NCBI GenBank assembly: GCA_905235155.1 | Contig: CAJOKJ010000006.1 | Span: forward strand, 1 to 56,517 | Reading direction: 5' to 3' | Source: Candidatus Gastranaerophilales bacterium | GTDB taxonomy: Bacteria; Cyanobacteriota; Vampirovibrionia; Gastranaerophilales; Gastranaerophilaceae | Length of the DNA stretch: 56,517 nucleotides | Shown: in pieces, positions 47,194 to 55,566 of the stretch | How the letters are laid out: every line of letters begins with the position of its first letter | Numbering within the stretch: position 1 is the first letter of the stretch | Program-made: the position numbers and the translations under genes | The notes under the pieces: model-generated | Told to the model about the DNA's origin: nothing | Seen by the model: the letters and a program-made list of their open reading frames with translations, nothing else | Databases searched by the model: none

Positions 47194-48073
47194 GATATTT
47201 TTGTATAAGTACTTTTGCAAAATCTTTTGGATCAATTTGAGTTAACACTATTGACATCAATTCAGGAGGCAACTCAGAATCCATACCAATCAATGTATCT
47301 GTTGTCATAGCCTGCATGCTTGGCATCATTTCTTCTTTTTCCAAAGTTGCAAGCATATCTGTATACGCATCAGCAGGGAACAATTGCAACACTTCTTGAT
47401 CTTGTTGATACATATTCATAACCATAACACGTTTTGCATCAGAATTCATAGCAATTAACGCTTCTTGATATGCGTCATCATCCAAACCTGTCAACATTGT
47501 CATAAGCTTTTTAGGATCTTCTTCAAATACAGGTTCACCTGTTGCCGTTTCAATCATTGAAGCCAAAACAGCAGGATCCATATTAGATAAATGTTTCTTT
47601 AAAAATTCTTCGTCTAAATCTTTATTTACAATAAAATTGTTTAACTCTTTATCAGGCATCATTTCCATTACTTCTTGCAACGGGAATGAAATTAAAGCGG
47701 CATTAACAACTTCTTCAATTGGAGCATAATCCTCAACCAATTTTAATAACTGCTCTTGCGAAAAGAAGTTTAAACCCATTCTCAAATCATCATCTTCAAG
47801 CAGTTCCAGCAGTTCAGGACGTTTTTGTTCAGGAACTTGTTGAAGAATATTAAACTTATTGCCGGGATTATCTAATTGATAAGTCTTTATTAAAGTTTGC
47901 GGGTCAGATTGTAATTGTTTTTCCAACTCAGCTGCTTTTGTATTACCCTGTGCTTTTTCCGCTTCAATAATCTCATCAACAGTTTTATTAGCATAATTAG
48001 CCATACGTTCTGAGGTAATACTCAGTTTATTTTTTATTAAATACATATTTGTATCTATTGCTATTGATGCCAT
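47162..48073 (-). CDS. Helical-repeat protein resembling MgtE N-terminal (MgtE_N/FliG-like) domains
   Basis: 303 residues, very acidic, Leu/Met-rich, without signal peptide, CBS domains or membrane helices. Repeats such as FPLQEVMEMMPDKELNNFI, LSNMDPAVLASMIE and LPPELMSIVLTQIDPKDFAKVL follow the superhelical pattern of MgtE_N. In MgtE this domain is tied to a Mg2+ channel, but here it stands alone, so a scaffolding role is more likely. AGAGGG precedes ATG 48073. Function unknown. Confidence 0.6.
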   Translation of the reverse strand: MASIAIDTNMYLIKNKLSITSERMANYANKTVDEIIEAEKAQGNTKAAELEKQLQSDPQTLIKTYQLDNPGNKFNILQQVPEQKRPELLELLEDDDLRMGLNFFSQEQLLKLVEDYAPIEEVVNAALISFPLQEVMEMMPDKELNNFIVNKDLDEEFLKKHLSNMDPAVLASMIETATGEPVFEEDPKKLMTMLTGLDDDAYQEALIAMNSDAKRVMVMNMYQQDQEVLQLFPADAYTDMLATLEKEEMMPSMQAMTTDTLIGMDSELPPELMSIVLTQIDPKDFAKVLIQKYPNLLTQIVAS

Positions 48074-48211
48074 ACGATAACCCTCTGGTAAAAACTACTC
48101 TTACTTATATAAACAATTTTTATTTTATCATATTTCAAATTTAAAAAAAATTGTAACATTTGTAATATTTCAAATATATAGTATAATAAAATATATAAAA
48201 AAGGAATAGGT

Positions 48212-49048
48212 ATGAAGAAAATTTATGTAATATTAACAGCATTATTATTATCACTCTTACTAACTGCTCAAAATTTTACATTTGCAGAAGAAGACTCTCA
48301 ACAGGACGAAAATCAAAATAAACAGAATGAAGAACAAGTAAAAATTAAAAGATTTTACTCTGAAAGAATTTATGAAGCAGAAACAAAAGACGGACACATA
48401 ATAAAAGGATATTTAAGTTACCCAAAAACTAACAAAAAATATTATCCTACAATAATATTACTTCATTCAATCGGCAGAAACAGCAAATATTGGTCACCTC
48501 TATATATTGAGTTAAGCAACATGGGATATGCAGTACTAAGAATTGATTTTAGAGGTCACGGCAAAAGTGTTTTTGACAAAAAATTCAACCAAAAATCATG
48601 GACAACATTTAGAAATGACACCTTCGAAAAATATCCGCAAGATGTCTTTGATGTAATAACAAAAATACAAAAAGAAAGTAAAAAGGCAGATTTTTCAAAC
48701 TATATTATAATGGGTAGTGATATTGGTGCAAACACAGCTGTTATACTTGCCAAAATGATGAAAGTAAAGCCAAGAGGGCTTGTTTTGATATCACCAAGAA
48801 TGAATAATAAGGGTTTATACATTCCGATTGTAATGACACAAATCGGGGATACTCCTATTTTAGCAATCTCAAGTAAAACCAATACTTTTTATATGAGAGA
48901 ACAAGAGCAAATTTCAAAATTTGCACAGGGAGATTTTGACGTATATAATGCCGAAAGAGGCGGTGCTGACATGACAATTTTAAACAGCCAGCCAGAAATA
49001 AAACAAGTTGTTACAGATTGGATTACACAACATTTAAAATTAAACTAA
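48212..49048 (+). CDS. Secreted alpha/beta-hydrolase-fold protein with a degenerate catalytic triad
   Basis: 278 residues with a signal peptide (about 1-25) and a Gln/Asn/Glu-rich linker, then an alpha/beta-hydrolase core (TIILLHSIGRNSKYW, AVLRIDFRGHGKS). The nucleophile elbow reads MGSDIGAN, so Asp170 replaces the usual Ser. The acid position reads PILAISSKTNTFY without the usual Asp, and no His lies at the expected C-terminal place (AERGGADM). It could be an Asp-nucleophile enzyme or a non-catalytic binding protein. AAGGA precedes ATG 48212. Confidence 0.75.
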   Translation: MKKIYVILTALLLSLLLTAQNFTFAEEDSQQDENQNKQNEEQVKIKRFYSERIYEAETKDGHIIKGYLSYPKTNKKYYPTIILLHSIGRNSKYWSPLYIELSNMGYAVLRIDFRGHGKSVFDKKFNQKSWTTFRNDTFEKYPQDVFDVITKIQKESKKADFSNYIIMGSDIGANTAVILAKMMKVKPRGLVLISPRMNNKGLYIPIVMTQIGDTPILAISSKTNTFYMREQEQISKFAQGDFDVYNAERGGADMTILNSQPEIKQVVTDWITQHLKLN

Positions 49049-49078
49049 AAAAATGCGGTTTTTAAAACCGCATTTTTT
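49047..49078. terminator. Bidirectional terminator between the hydrolase gene and prs
   Basis: The palindrome AAATGCGGTTTT / AAAACCGCATTT (49051-49075) is flanked by A7 on the left and T6 on the right, so it terminates on both strands of this convergent pair. Confidence 0.9.
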
Positions 49079-49100
49079 CTATATAATCATATATAATTTA

Positions 49101-50111
49101 TTACACTTTCATCTCTTTTTCAAAGCCAAACAATGAACTGATTGACTCATCATCATGAATACGTGAGATAGCCTGTGCTAAAAGAGGAGCAACTGAAAGC
49201 TGCTTAATTTTTTCAGGAAGATTTTCGTTATCTAACGGTATAGTATTAGTTACAACAACTTCCTTTATAGGTGCTTCTTCAAGTCTTTGAATAGCAGGAC
49301 CTGAGAAAACAGGGTGAACCGCACAAACATATATATCTTTGGCACCTTCTTTTTTCAACAATTTTGCTGCTTCAGTTATAGAGCCTGCTGTATCAATAAT
49401 ATCATCAAACATTACACAAATTTTATCTTTTACATCACCTATAACACAATTTGCAATTGCTTCGTTATGTTTATCACGACGTTTGTCAATAATTGCAAGA
49501 GTACAGCCTAAGTCTTTTGAAAAATGTCTTGCTCTTTGAACACCACCTGTATCAGGACTTACTGCAACTATATCATCAGGGTTTAAATTTTCTTTACTAA
49601 TATGGTTTACAAGAATAGATGTTGCAAAAATATGGTCAACTAAAATATTAAAGAAACCTTGAATTTGACCTGAATGTAAATCAACAGCTAAAACTCTGTT
49701 ACATCCGGCAGTAGTTAATAAATCAGCAACCAATTTTGCAGTAATAGCCTCACGACCTGATGTTTTTCTGTCCTGTCTTGCATATCCGTAATATGGAATA
49801 ACTGCTGTTATTGATTTTGCACTTGCACGCTTAAACGCATCAATTATAATCAATAATTCCATTAAATTTTGATTTACCGGCTTACACAAAGGCTGAATAA
49901 TAAATACATCATCACCTCTAACACTGTCCTTAACTTGAACATAAATTTCACCATCTGCGAAATCTTTTACAATCATTGGTCCAACAGAAGTTCCTAAAGC
50001 CTCTGCAACTTCTTGTGCTAATTTGGGATTAGCACGACCTGCAAATAATTTAATATCGTGAGTAGGATTAATTTCACGCTCTAATTGTCTGTATACATCT
50101 TCATTTATCAT
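49101..50111 (-). CDS. prs: Ribose-phosphate pyrophosphokinase (PRPP synthase)
   Basis: 336 residues. DGEIYVQVKDSVRGDDVFIIQP, YYGYARQDRK, the PRPP-binding VMFDDIIDTAGSI and the flexible-loop DKRRDKHNEA region are present. It makes PRPP for nucleotide, His and Trp synthesis. AAAGGA lies 9 nt before ATG 50111, and TATAAT lies upstream on the minus strand. It has about 20 extra N-terminal residues compared with E. coli Prs. Confidence 0.97.
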   Translation of the reverse strand: MINEDVYRQLEREINPTHDIKLFAGRANPKLAQEVAEALGTSVGPMIVKDFADGEIYVQVKDSVRGDDVFIIQPLCKPVNQNLMELLIIIDAFKRASAKSITAVIPYYGYARQDRKTSGREAITAKLVADLLTTAGCNRVLAVDLHSGQIQGFFNILVDHIFATSILVNHISKENLNPDDIVAVSPDTGGVQRARHFSKDLGCTLAIIDKRRDKHNEAIANCVIGDVKDKICVMFDDIIDTAGSITEAAKLLKKEGAKDIYVCAVHPVFSGPAIQRLEEAPIKEVVVTNTIPLDNENLPEKIKQLSVAPLLAQAISRIHDDESISSLFGFEKEMKV

Positions 50112-50163
50112 TGTAAAATCCTTTCATGACTTCCTATAATTTAATTATAGTATCAAAAAAAGT

Positions 50164-50733
50164 TTATGGCATTGATTGTAAAAATTTTAAAACATTTTTT
50201 AAAGCAACAGCTCTATGTGATACTTTATTTTTCTCATCTGACGACAACTCAGCCATAGTCTTTGTATAACCATCAACTAAAAAAATCGGATCATATCCAA
50301 AACCATTTAATCCTTTTCTTTCTTCAACAATTGAACCAAAGCATTCACCGGTTGTCTGAAAAACAACATCACCATTATCATTCAATAAAGTCATGCAGCA
50401 AACAAATTTTGCTGAACGGTCATTTTTATCGGATAATTCATTTAATAATTTTTCAATTTTTGCATCTTGAGTTCCTGCATAACGTGCAGAATACAAACCG
50501 GGAGCACCATTAAGTGCATTTACACATAGTCCGGAATCATCTGCAAGACAATAAGTTTTTGACAATCTATATGCTTCTTTTGCTTTAATCAAGGAATTTT
50601 CTTCAAAAGTAGAGCCGTTTTCGACAGGACTAAAATCTCCTTCAGGCAAAGCAAATTCAATTCCACAATCTCCGCAAATTGCCTTAACTTCATCTAATTT
50701 ATGTTCATTTGCAGTTGCAAAGATAATTTTCAT
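50164..50733 (-). CDS. rdgB: Non-canonical purine NTP pyrophosphatase (RdgB/HAM1)
   Basis: 189 residues. ATANEHKLDEV at the start, ADDSGLCVNALNGAPGLYSARYAG in the middle (quoted in part), GFGYDPIFLVDGYTKTMAEL and a late SHRAVAL complete the family pattern. It removes dITP/XTP. GGAG lies about 9 nt before ATG 50733, inside the end of uppS, whose stop is 3 nt away; the two form an operon. Confidence 0.95.
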   Translation of the reverse strand: MKIIFATANEHKLDEVKAICGDCGIEFALPEGDFSPVENGSTFEENSLIKAKEAYRLSKTYCLADDSGLCVNALNGAPGLYSARYAGTQDAKIEKLLNELSDKNDRSAKFVCCMTLLNDNGDVVFQTTGECFGSIVEERKGLNGFGYDPIFLVDGYTKTMAELSSDEKNKVSHRAVALKNVLKFLQSMP

Positions 50734-50736
50734 TTA

Positions 50737-51465
50737 TCAAACTCCAAAACGTCTTTGTCTATTTTTAAATTCAATAATAGCATCTGCAAGAGCATCTTTA
50801 TCAAATTCAGGCCAGAATTTTTTTGTTACATAAAATTCCGAATATGCAACTTGCCACAAAAGATAATTTGAAATTCTCATTTCGCCACCGGTTCTAATCA
50901 ACAAATCAGGGTCAGGAACACAGGCAGTATATAATTCACGAGAAATCAAATCTTCTGTAACCTCGTTTTCATGTATGCCTTTAGAAATAATGCTTTTTAC
51001 TGCATGCACAATTTCATCACGAGAGCCATAATTAAAAGCAATTTGCAAATGAACACCAGTATTATTTTTGGTTAATTCTGATGAGTCATTCAATATATCT
51101 TGTAATTTTTGAGATAATTTTGAAATATCCCCTATAAAACTTATAACGACATTTTTTTCATGCATTTCTCTAGTTTCATTTTTCAATGTTTTACAGAACA
51201 AATCCATTAAAAAGTCAACTTCTTCCTGCTTTCTGTTCCAATTTTCAGTAGAAAACGCATAAACTGTCAGATATTTAATGCCATAATCATCACAAGCCTT
51301 AAGAGTTGACTTCAAGGCGTCAACACCTTTTTTATGCCCCATAGCTGAAGGTAAGCCATTTTCTTTTGCCCAACGACGATTACCATCCATAATTATCGCA
51401 ATATGATTTAAATTTGTTTCTTTAACAATTTCAGAAATATTTTCATTATATGCAAGAGTTTCCAT
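50737..51465 (-). CDS. uppS: Undecaprenyl diphosphate synthase (isoprenyl transferase)
   Basis: 242 residues from ATG 51465. Motifs are HIAIIMDGNRRWAKENG, KYLTVYAFSTENWNR, QIAFNYGSRDEIVHA, DPDLLIRTGGEMRISNYLLWQVAYSEFYVT (quoted in two parts). It makes the C55 lipid carrier for peptidoglycan. The start is uncertain: 51465 has a weak GGA site, and an in-frame ATG at 51495 adds ten hydrophobic residues with no ribosome site. It diverges from padR. Confidence 0.93.
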   Translation of the reverse strand: METLAYNENISEIVKETNLNHIAIIMDGNRRWAKENGLPSAMGHKKGVDALKSTLKACDDYGIKYLTVYAFSTENWNRKQEEVDFLMDLFCKTLKNETREMHEKNVVISFIGDISKLSQKLQDILNDSSELTKNNTGVHLQIAFNYGSRDEIVHAVKSIISKGIHENEVTEDLISRELYTACVPDPDLLIRTGGEMRISNYLLWQVAYSEFYVTKKFWPEFDKDALADAIIEFKNRQRRFGV

Positions 51466-51532
51466 AAAATTCCATAAACAAAATAATAACCTCATTTATT
51501 TTAAACTAAAACAAAAAAATCTACAAGTTTAT

Positions 51533-51546
51533 GGTAAAATTTTTCT
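51533..51546 (+). promoter_or_regulatory. Extended -10 promoter of padR; predicted leaderless start
   Basis: TGGTAAAAT (TG at 51532-51533, TAAAAT at 51535-51540) ends 6 nt before ATG 51547. There is no Shine-Dalgarno site. Confidence 0.6.
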
Positions 51547-52071
51547 ATGATTGAAATTTTAATTTTATACTTAATAAACAAACGTGAATTGACAATGTAT
51601 GGAATACAAAAGTCCGTTGCAGACTACTTTGCACCATTAACAAAACCAAGTTTTGGTGTAATTAACCCTGCACTAAGAAGATTGGAAAAAAACGGGTGCA
51701 TAAATACAAGACGTTCGTTATCAGAAGGAGGAAAGCAGTCTGCATATTACTCCGTTACAAATGAAGGAATAAAAACACTTAATAAACTTCTTTTAGAAAA
51801 TGTATCAGAAAATCCTGTTCAATTTTTTACCAATGCAAGAATAAAAATTGCCTGTGCTGATGTACTTTCAAAAGACGAAGTTTCAGAATTATTTTTAAAA
51901 CTAAAAACAAGAGCATTTGAGCATAAATTTGATGCGGAAAATATACTTAATGACGAATACACATCATTAACATTTTATCAAAGAATTGTACTTGAAAATA
52001 CTGTCGAAGAAATTAACAATTTGATTTTATTAATCGAAAATTTGGAGAAAGAAAATGCCGGCAATAGTTAG
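51547..52071 (+). CDS. PadR-family transcriptional regulator
   Basis: 174 residues. The N-terminal winged helix follows PadR (LILYLINKRELTMYGIQ ... FGVINPALRRLEKNGCI ... YYSVTNEGIKTL), and the C-terminal helices would form the dimer interface. The ligand is unknown. The 3' end overlaps the start of the radical-SAM gene by 17 nt, so the two are co-translated. Autoregulation is possible, but I see no operator palindrome. Confidence 0.85.
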   Translation: MIEILILYLINKRELTMYGIQKSVADYFAPLTKPSFGVINPALRRLEKNGCINTRRSLSEGGKQSAYYSVTNEGIKTLNKLLLENVSENPVQFFTNARIKIACADVLSKDEVSELFLKLKTRAFEHKFDAENILNDEYTSLTFYQRIVLENTVEEINNLILLIENLEKENAGNS

Positions 52072-53320
52072 TGATGTAGAATTGGGTTCAATTGCTGACG
52101 AAATAGAAATTGAAGCCGGTGATGAAATTTTATCAATTGACGGCTGCAAATTAACTGATTTAATTGACTATAATTTTTATTGCAAATCTGAATTTTTAAC
52201 AATTTCAGTCAAAAAAATTAACGGTGAACTTGAAGATATTGAAATAGAAAAAGACTATGATGAACCTTTAGGTATAATTTTTGAATCTGCGGTTTTTGAC
52301 AAAATAAAACCATGTTTAAACAAATGTATATTTTGTTTTGTCGACCAACAGCCAAAAGGACTACGCAAAACACTGTACATTAAAGATGACGATTACAGAC
52401 TATCATATTTACAAGGGACATACATCACACTCACAAACCTAAAAGAAGAAGATAAAGAACGTATTGCAAAAATGCATCTTGGGCCGTTATATGTTTCAGT
52501 ACACACCACAAATCCTGATTTGCGTGTAAAAATGCTTAGAAACCCTAATGCAAAAGACATAATGACACATTTAAAATGGTTTAAAAAACAGCAAATACCG
52601 GTACATTGTCAGATTGTTTTATGTCCTGGATATAATGACGGCAAAGAACTGGAAAGAACATTAACCGATTTAAAATCACTAAAAGATACCGTTCTTTCTG
52701 TTGCAATCGTACCTGTCGGATTGACACAATTCAGAAAAGATGAGATGCAAAAAGTTGACGAAAAAATTGCAAAAGAAACATTACAAATAGCATCAAAATT
52801 CAAAGGAGTATGCTGCTCTGACGAATTTTTCTTAATGGCAGGAGAAGAAATACCACCGGCAAAATATTACGGTAACTTCTCACAACTAAGTGACGGTGTT
52901 GGTTCTCTAAGACTTTTAATAGACGATTTTAAAAAACTAAAATTACCAAAATCAATAAAGAAACAAACTAAAATTATATTTGCAACATCTTATGCTGCAA
53001 AATCAGCAATAGAATACATCTGTGATGAATTGAGCAAAATTCAAAATTTAACTTGCGAATCTGTACCCGTAAAATCTACATATTGGGGAAATAATATTAC
53101 CGTTGCAGGATTGATAACATCCGATGATTTAGTAAACGCATTAGCAGAAAAAACTTCAGACATAACAATTATACCTTCAATTATGTTAAAACCTTTTTCA
53201 GAATACTTTTTAGACGGTAATAATCTCGACTATGTAAAAGAAAAAACTAATCATAATTTCTTCGTTGTAAAAAATTCAAATTCAACAAAAGAAATTATAG
53301 AAATGATAAAAACACTTTAA
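52055..53320 (+). CDS. PDZ/radical-SAM DUF512 protein (TIGR03279-type)
   Basis: 421 residues. An N-terminal PDZ-like domain (about 1-70, ELGSIADEIEIEAGDEILSIDG), then a cluster motif CLNKCIFCFVDQ (C-x3-C-x2-C), the block DDYRLSYLQGTYITLTNL and the C-terminal DUF512 region. The family was first defined in Cyanobacteria and occurs in several anaerobic phyla; its reaction is unknown. GGAG lies about 9 nt before ATG 52055. The end overlaps convergent cobO by 4 nt. Confidence 0.9.
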   Translation: MPAIVSDVELGSIADEIEIEAGDEILSIDGCKLTDLIDYNFYCKSEFLTISVKKINGELEDIEIEKDYDEPLGIIFESAVFDKIKPCLNKCIFCFVDQQPKGLRKTLYIKDDDYRLSYLQGTYITLTNLKEEDKERIAKMHLGPLYVSVHTTNPDLRVKMLRNPNAKDIMTHLKWFKKQQIPVHCQIVLCPGYNDGKELERTLTDLKSLKDTVLSVAIVPVGLTQFRKDEMQKVDEKIAKETLQIASKFKGVCCSDEFFLMAGEEIPPAKYYGNFSQLSDGVGSLRLLIDDFKKLKLPKSIKKQTKIIFATSYAAKSAIEYICDELSKIQNLTCESVPVKSTYWGNNITVAGLITSDDLVNALAEKTSDITIIPSIMLKPFSEYFLDGNNLDYVKEKTNHNFFVVKNSNSTKEIIEMIKTL

Positions 53321-53892
53321 TACTCAATTCCTTCTCTTGCAACTACACCCGTATCCCAATAATGTTTGACAGGCTCGATTTTAGAAACCAAATGAGCAAT
53401 ATCAATAATTTCTTGCTTTGCATTTCTGCCTGTTAAAACAATTTCCATTTCCTCAGGCTTACCCTTTAAAGTTTCTATCACATCATCTAAATCAATAAGT
53501 CCTAAATCAATTGCAATATTAGCCTCGTCCATTATAATCAAATTGTAGGCCTTGTTCCTAATTGCCTCTTTTACAACTTTCCAGCCTTTTTGAATTTCTG
53601 TTTCATCATCATTACTAATATTATCAGAATAAATAATTCTATCCAAACCCGCTTGAACAATGGTCAAATTATCATTAATTTCGGGCGATAATTTTTTAAA
53701 AGAAATTAATTCTCCATAATTATCTCCACCTTTAGTAAACATAACCAGAAGAACCTTCCAGTTACGTCCTAAAGCACGCATACACAAGCCTAACGAAGCG
53801 GTAGTTTTACCCTTTCCGTTTCCTGTATATACTTGTATATATCCATGTTTAGCCCAATTGGGATTATATAATTTATTTTCATCTTGTGTCAT
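53317..53892 (-). CDS. cobO: Cob(I)alamin adenosyltransferase, CobA/CobO/BtuR type
   Basis: 191 residues. The P-loop GNGKGKTT is at 24-31, and LIIMDEANIAIDLGL and the C-terminal PVKHYWDTGVVAREGIEY complete the family. It adenosylates corrinoids, so the cell uses or salvages B12. There is no other cob gene or B12 riboswitch nearby. A TATAAT lies 10 nt before the ATG on the minus strand, giving at most a very short leader. Confidence 0.94.
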   Translation of the reverse strand: MTQDENKLYNPNWAKHGYIQVYTGNGKGKTTASLGLCMRALGRNWKVLLVMFTKGGDNYGELISFKKLSPEINDNLTIVQAGLDRIIYSDNISNDDETEIQKGWKVVKEAIRNKAYNLIIMDEANIAIDLGLIDLDDVIETLKGKPEEMEIVLTGRNAKQEIIDIAHLVSKIEPVKHYWDTGVVAREGIEY

Positions 53893-53906
53893 ATTCTAAT
53901 TTATTA

Positions 53907-53918
53907 TATATTAAAAAA
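53907..53918 (+). promoter_or_regulatory. -10 box of the 5-FCL gene; predicted leaderless start
   Basis: TATATT (53907-53912) lies 6 nt (AAAAAA) before ATG 53919. It overlaps the minus-strand TATAAT of cobO (53908-53903). Confidence 0.5.
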
Positions 53919-54428
53919 ATGGATAGTAAAACAGAATTAAGAATAAAAGCAAAAAATATAAGAAAAACTCTTGATATAAAAAATATTAGTCACAAGTTAT
54001 GCGAAAAAATTAAAGCACTTGACGAATACAAAAATGCAAAAAATGTATTGATATTTTATCCTCTTGAGTATGAAGTTAATCTTCTTGAACTAATAAACAA
54101 TGAAAAAAACTTTTATTTGCCAAAAATAAAAGATGAAACACTGGAAATTTGTCCCTATAAGCACGGTGATATGCTAAAATTAAACCAATTTAGAATACAA
54201 GAACCAATCACAAAATCCGTATCATCAGATAATATGGATTTAATCATTTTACCTGCACTTGCAGCAGACAAAAACAACAACAGACTTGGATACGGAAAAG
54301 GATATTATGACAGACTTCTTAAAAATACAAAAGCCACAACAATTCTACCGTTGCCAAAAGTGCTTATTTTTGAACAAATACCCACAGAAGAACACGATAA
54401 AACCGTTGATATTTTATTAATTGCATAA
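53919..54428 (+). CDS. 5-formyltetrahydrofolate cyclo-ligase (MTHFS)
   Basis: 169 residues from ATG 53919 (MDSKTELR). ELRIKAKNIRK, VLIFYPLEYEVN, DLIILPALAADKNNNRLGYGKGYYDRLL match the family (last motif quoted in parts). It converts 5-formyl-THF to 5,10-methenyl-THF. An in-frame ATG at 53886 would add 11 residues but lies upstream of the -10 box. Its stop is 11 nt from convergent DAHP synthase. In proteobacteria this gene typically lies next to 6S RNA; here a candidate 6S-like RNA is 1.1 kb away. Confidence 0.92.
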   Translation: MDSKTELRIKAKNIRKTLDIKNISHKLCEKIKALDEYKNAKNVLIFYPLEYEVNLLELINNEKNFYLPKIKDETLEICPYKHGDMLKLNQFRIQEPITKSVSSDNMDLIILPALAADKNNNRLGYGKGYYDRLLKNTKATTILPLPKVLIFEQIPTEEHDKTVDILLIA

Positions 54429-54439
54429 ATTATATTATA

Positions 54440-55495
54440 TTATATTATACCTAATTCTTGCTTAGCTATTCTATTATCGTAATCAATACGACCAATTAAT
54501 TTATTAATACGCTTAGCAACATCAATAAATTGAGGAATAGAAAGACTTTGTGCACCATCAGATGACGCATTATCAGGGTCATGGTGAACTTCCATCATAA
54601 TACCATGTGCTCCCGAAATTAAAGCCGCTTTTGACATTGGCTCTATTAGATATCTTCTTCCTGTTGCATGACTAGGGTCAACAATTATTGGCAAGTGTGA
54701 AAGCTTTTTGATAACAGGAACGGCAGAAATATCTAAAACATTTCTCGTAAAAGACTGATCAAAACTTTTTATGCCTCTTTCACAAAGAATGACATTTTTA
54801 TTGCCATTACACATTATATATTCGGCAGCAAGTAAAAATTCTCTTATAGTAGCAGATCCACCACGTTTTAAAAGAACAGGTTTAGTTGATTTACCAACTG
54901 CTTTTAAAAGAGCAAAATTTTGCATATTTCTTGCACCAATTTGAATAACATCAACATAATTTTCAAATAAATGCATATCGTTAGCATCCATTAATTCGGT
55001 TACAACAAGCAAACCTGTTTTTTCTTTTGCTCTAGCAAGATAAATCAATGCTTTTTCTTCTAATCCCTGAAAATCATAAGGAGAAGTTCTTGGCTTAAAT
55101 GCACCGCCTCTCAAAAACTGACAGCCCATTTCTTTTGCAGCATAAGCAACATCAAGCAAACCTTGATATTCTTGTTCAACAGAACAAGGTCCTGCCATTA
55201 TAACAGGTCTTTCCAAACCGCCAAGCATAACACCGTTATCAAAGTTTATAACCGTATCATCTTGTTGACCCTCACGAGATGCCAGTTTATAAGGTTCTTG
55301 TATAATTTTAACCTCTCTAACACCTTCCAAAGACCCCAGAGCATGAGGGTCAAACAACCTCTTATCACCGATAGCGGCAATAACAGTCATAACCTCACCT
55401 CTGTTTAAAACAACTTTGAATTCGTGCCTTTCTAGAGTTTTAACAACTCTTTGAATATTATCTTCGGATGTACCGGGCTCCATAATAATAATCAT
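54440..55495 (-). CDS. aroF: 3-deoxy-7-phosphoheptulonate synthase, type I-beta with N-terminal regulatory domain
   Basis: 351 residues. Residues 1-65 form the ferredoxin-like regulatory domain of the T. maritima-type enzymes. The barrel holds MAGPCSVE, FLRGGAFKPRTSPYDFQG, LLKRGGSATIREFL, CERGIKSFDQ and VDPSHATGRR. It condenses PEP and erythrose-4-P, the first step of the shikimate pathway. AAGGGG lies 9 nt before ATG 55495; a TATAAT (55523-55518) supplies a promoter with a short leader. Confidence 0.95.
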   Translation of the reverse strand: MIIIMEPGTSEDNIQRVVKTLERHEFKVVLNRGEVMTVIAAIGDKRLFDPHALGSLEGVREVKIIQEPYKLASREGQQDDTVINFDNGVMLGGLERPVIMAGPCSVEQEYQGLLDVAYAAKEMGCQFLRGGAFKPRTSPYDFQGLEEKALIYLARAKEKTGLLVVTELMDANDMHLFENYVDVIQIGARNMQNFALLKAVGKSTKPVLLKRGGSATIREFLLAAEYIMCNGNKNVILCERGIKSFDQSFTRNVLDISAVPVIKKLSHLPIIVDPSHATGRRYLIEPMSKAALISGAHGIMMEVHHDPDNASSDGAQSLSIPQFIDVAKRINKLIGRIDYDNRIAKQELGII

Positions 55496-55503
55496 TTTAC
55501 ATA

Positions 55504-55523
55504 CCCCTTATTAATGTATTATA
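55504..55523 (-). promoter_or_regulatory. -10 box and Shine-Dalgarno site of the DAHP synthase gene
   Basis: TATAAT (55523-55518) and AAGGGG (55509-55504) on the minus strand. The -35 is weak. The promoter lies just past the 3' end of the candidate ncRNA. Confidence 0.5.
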
Positions 55524-55566
55524 TGGGTAGATAATAGCATAAACATCCAAAAACTCAAAATCAAAC

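Noticed and set aside
53893-53910. cobO as another exact N6 leaderless gene
   Set aside because: Its TATAAT is 10 nt from the ATG, so it does not meet the spacing; at most it has a leader of a few nt.
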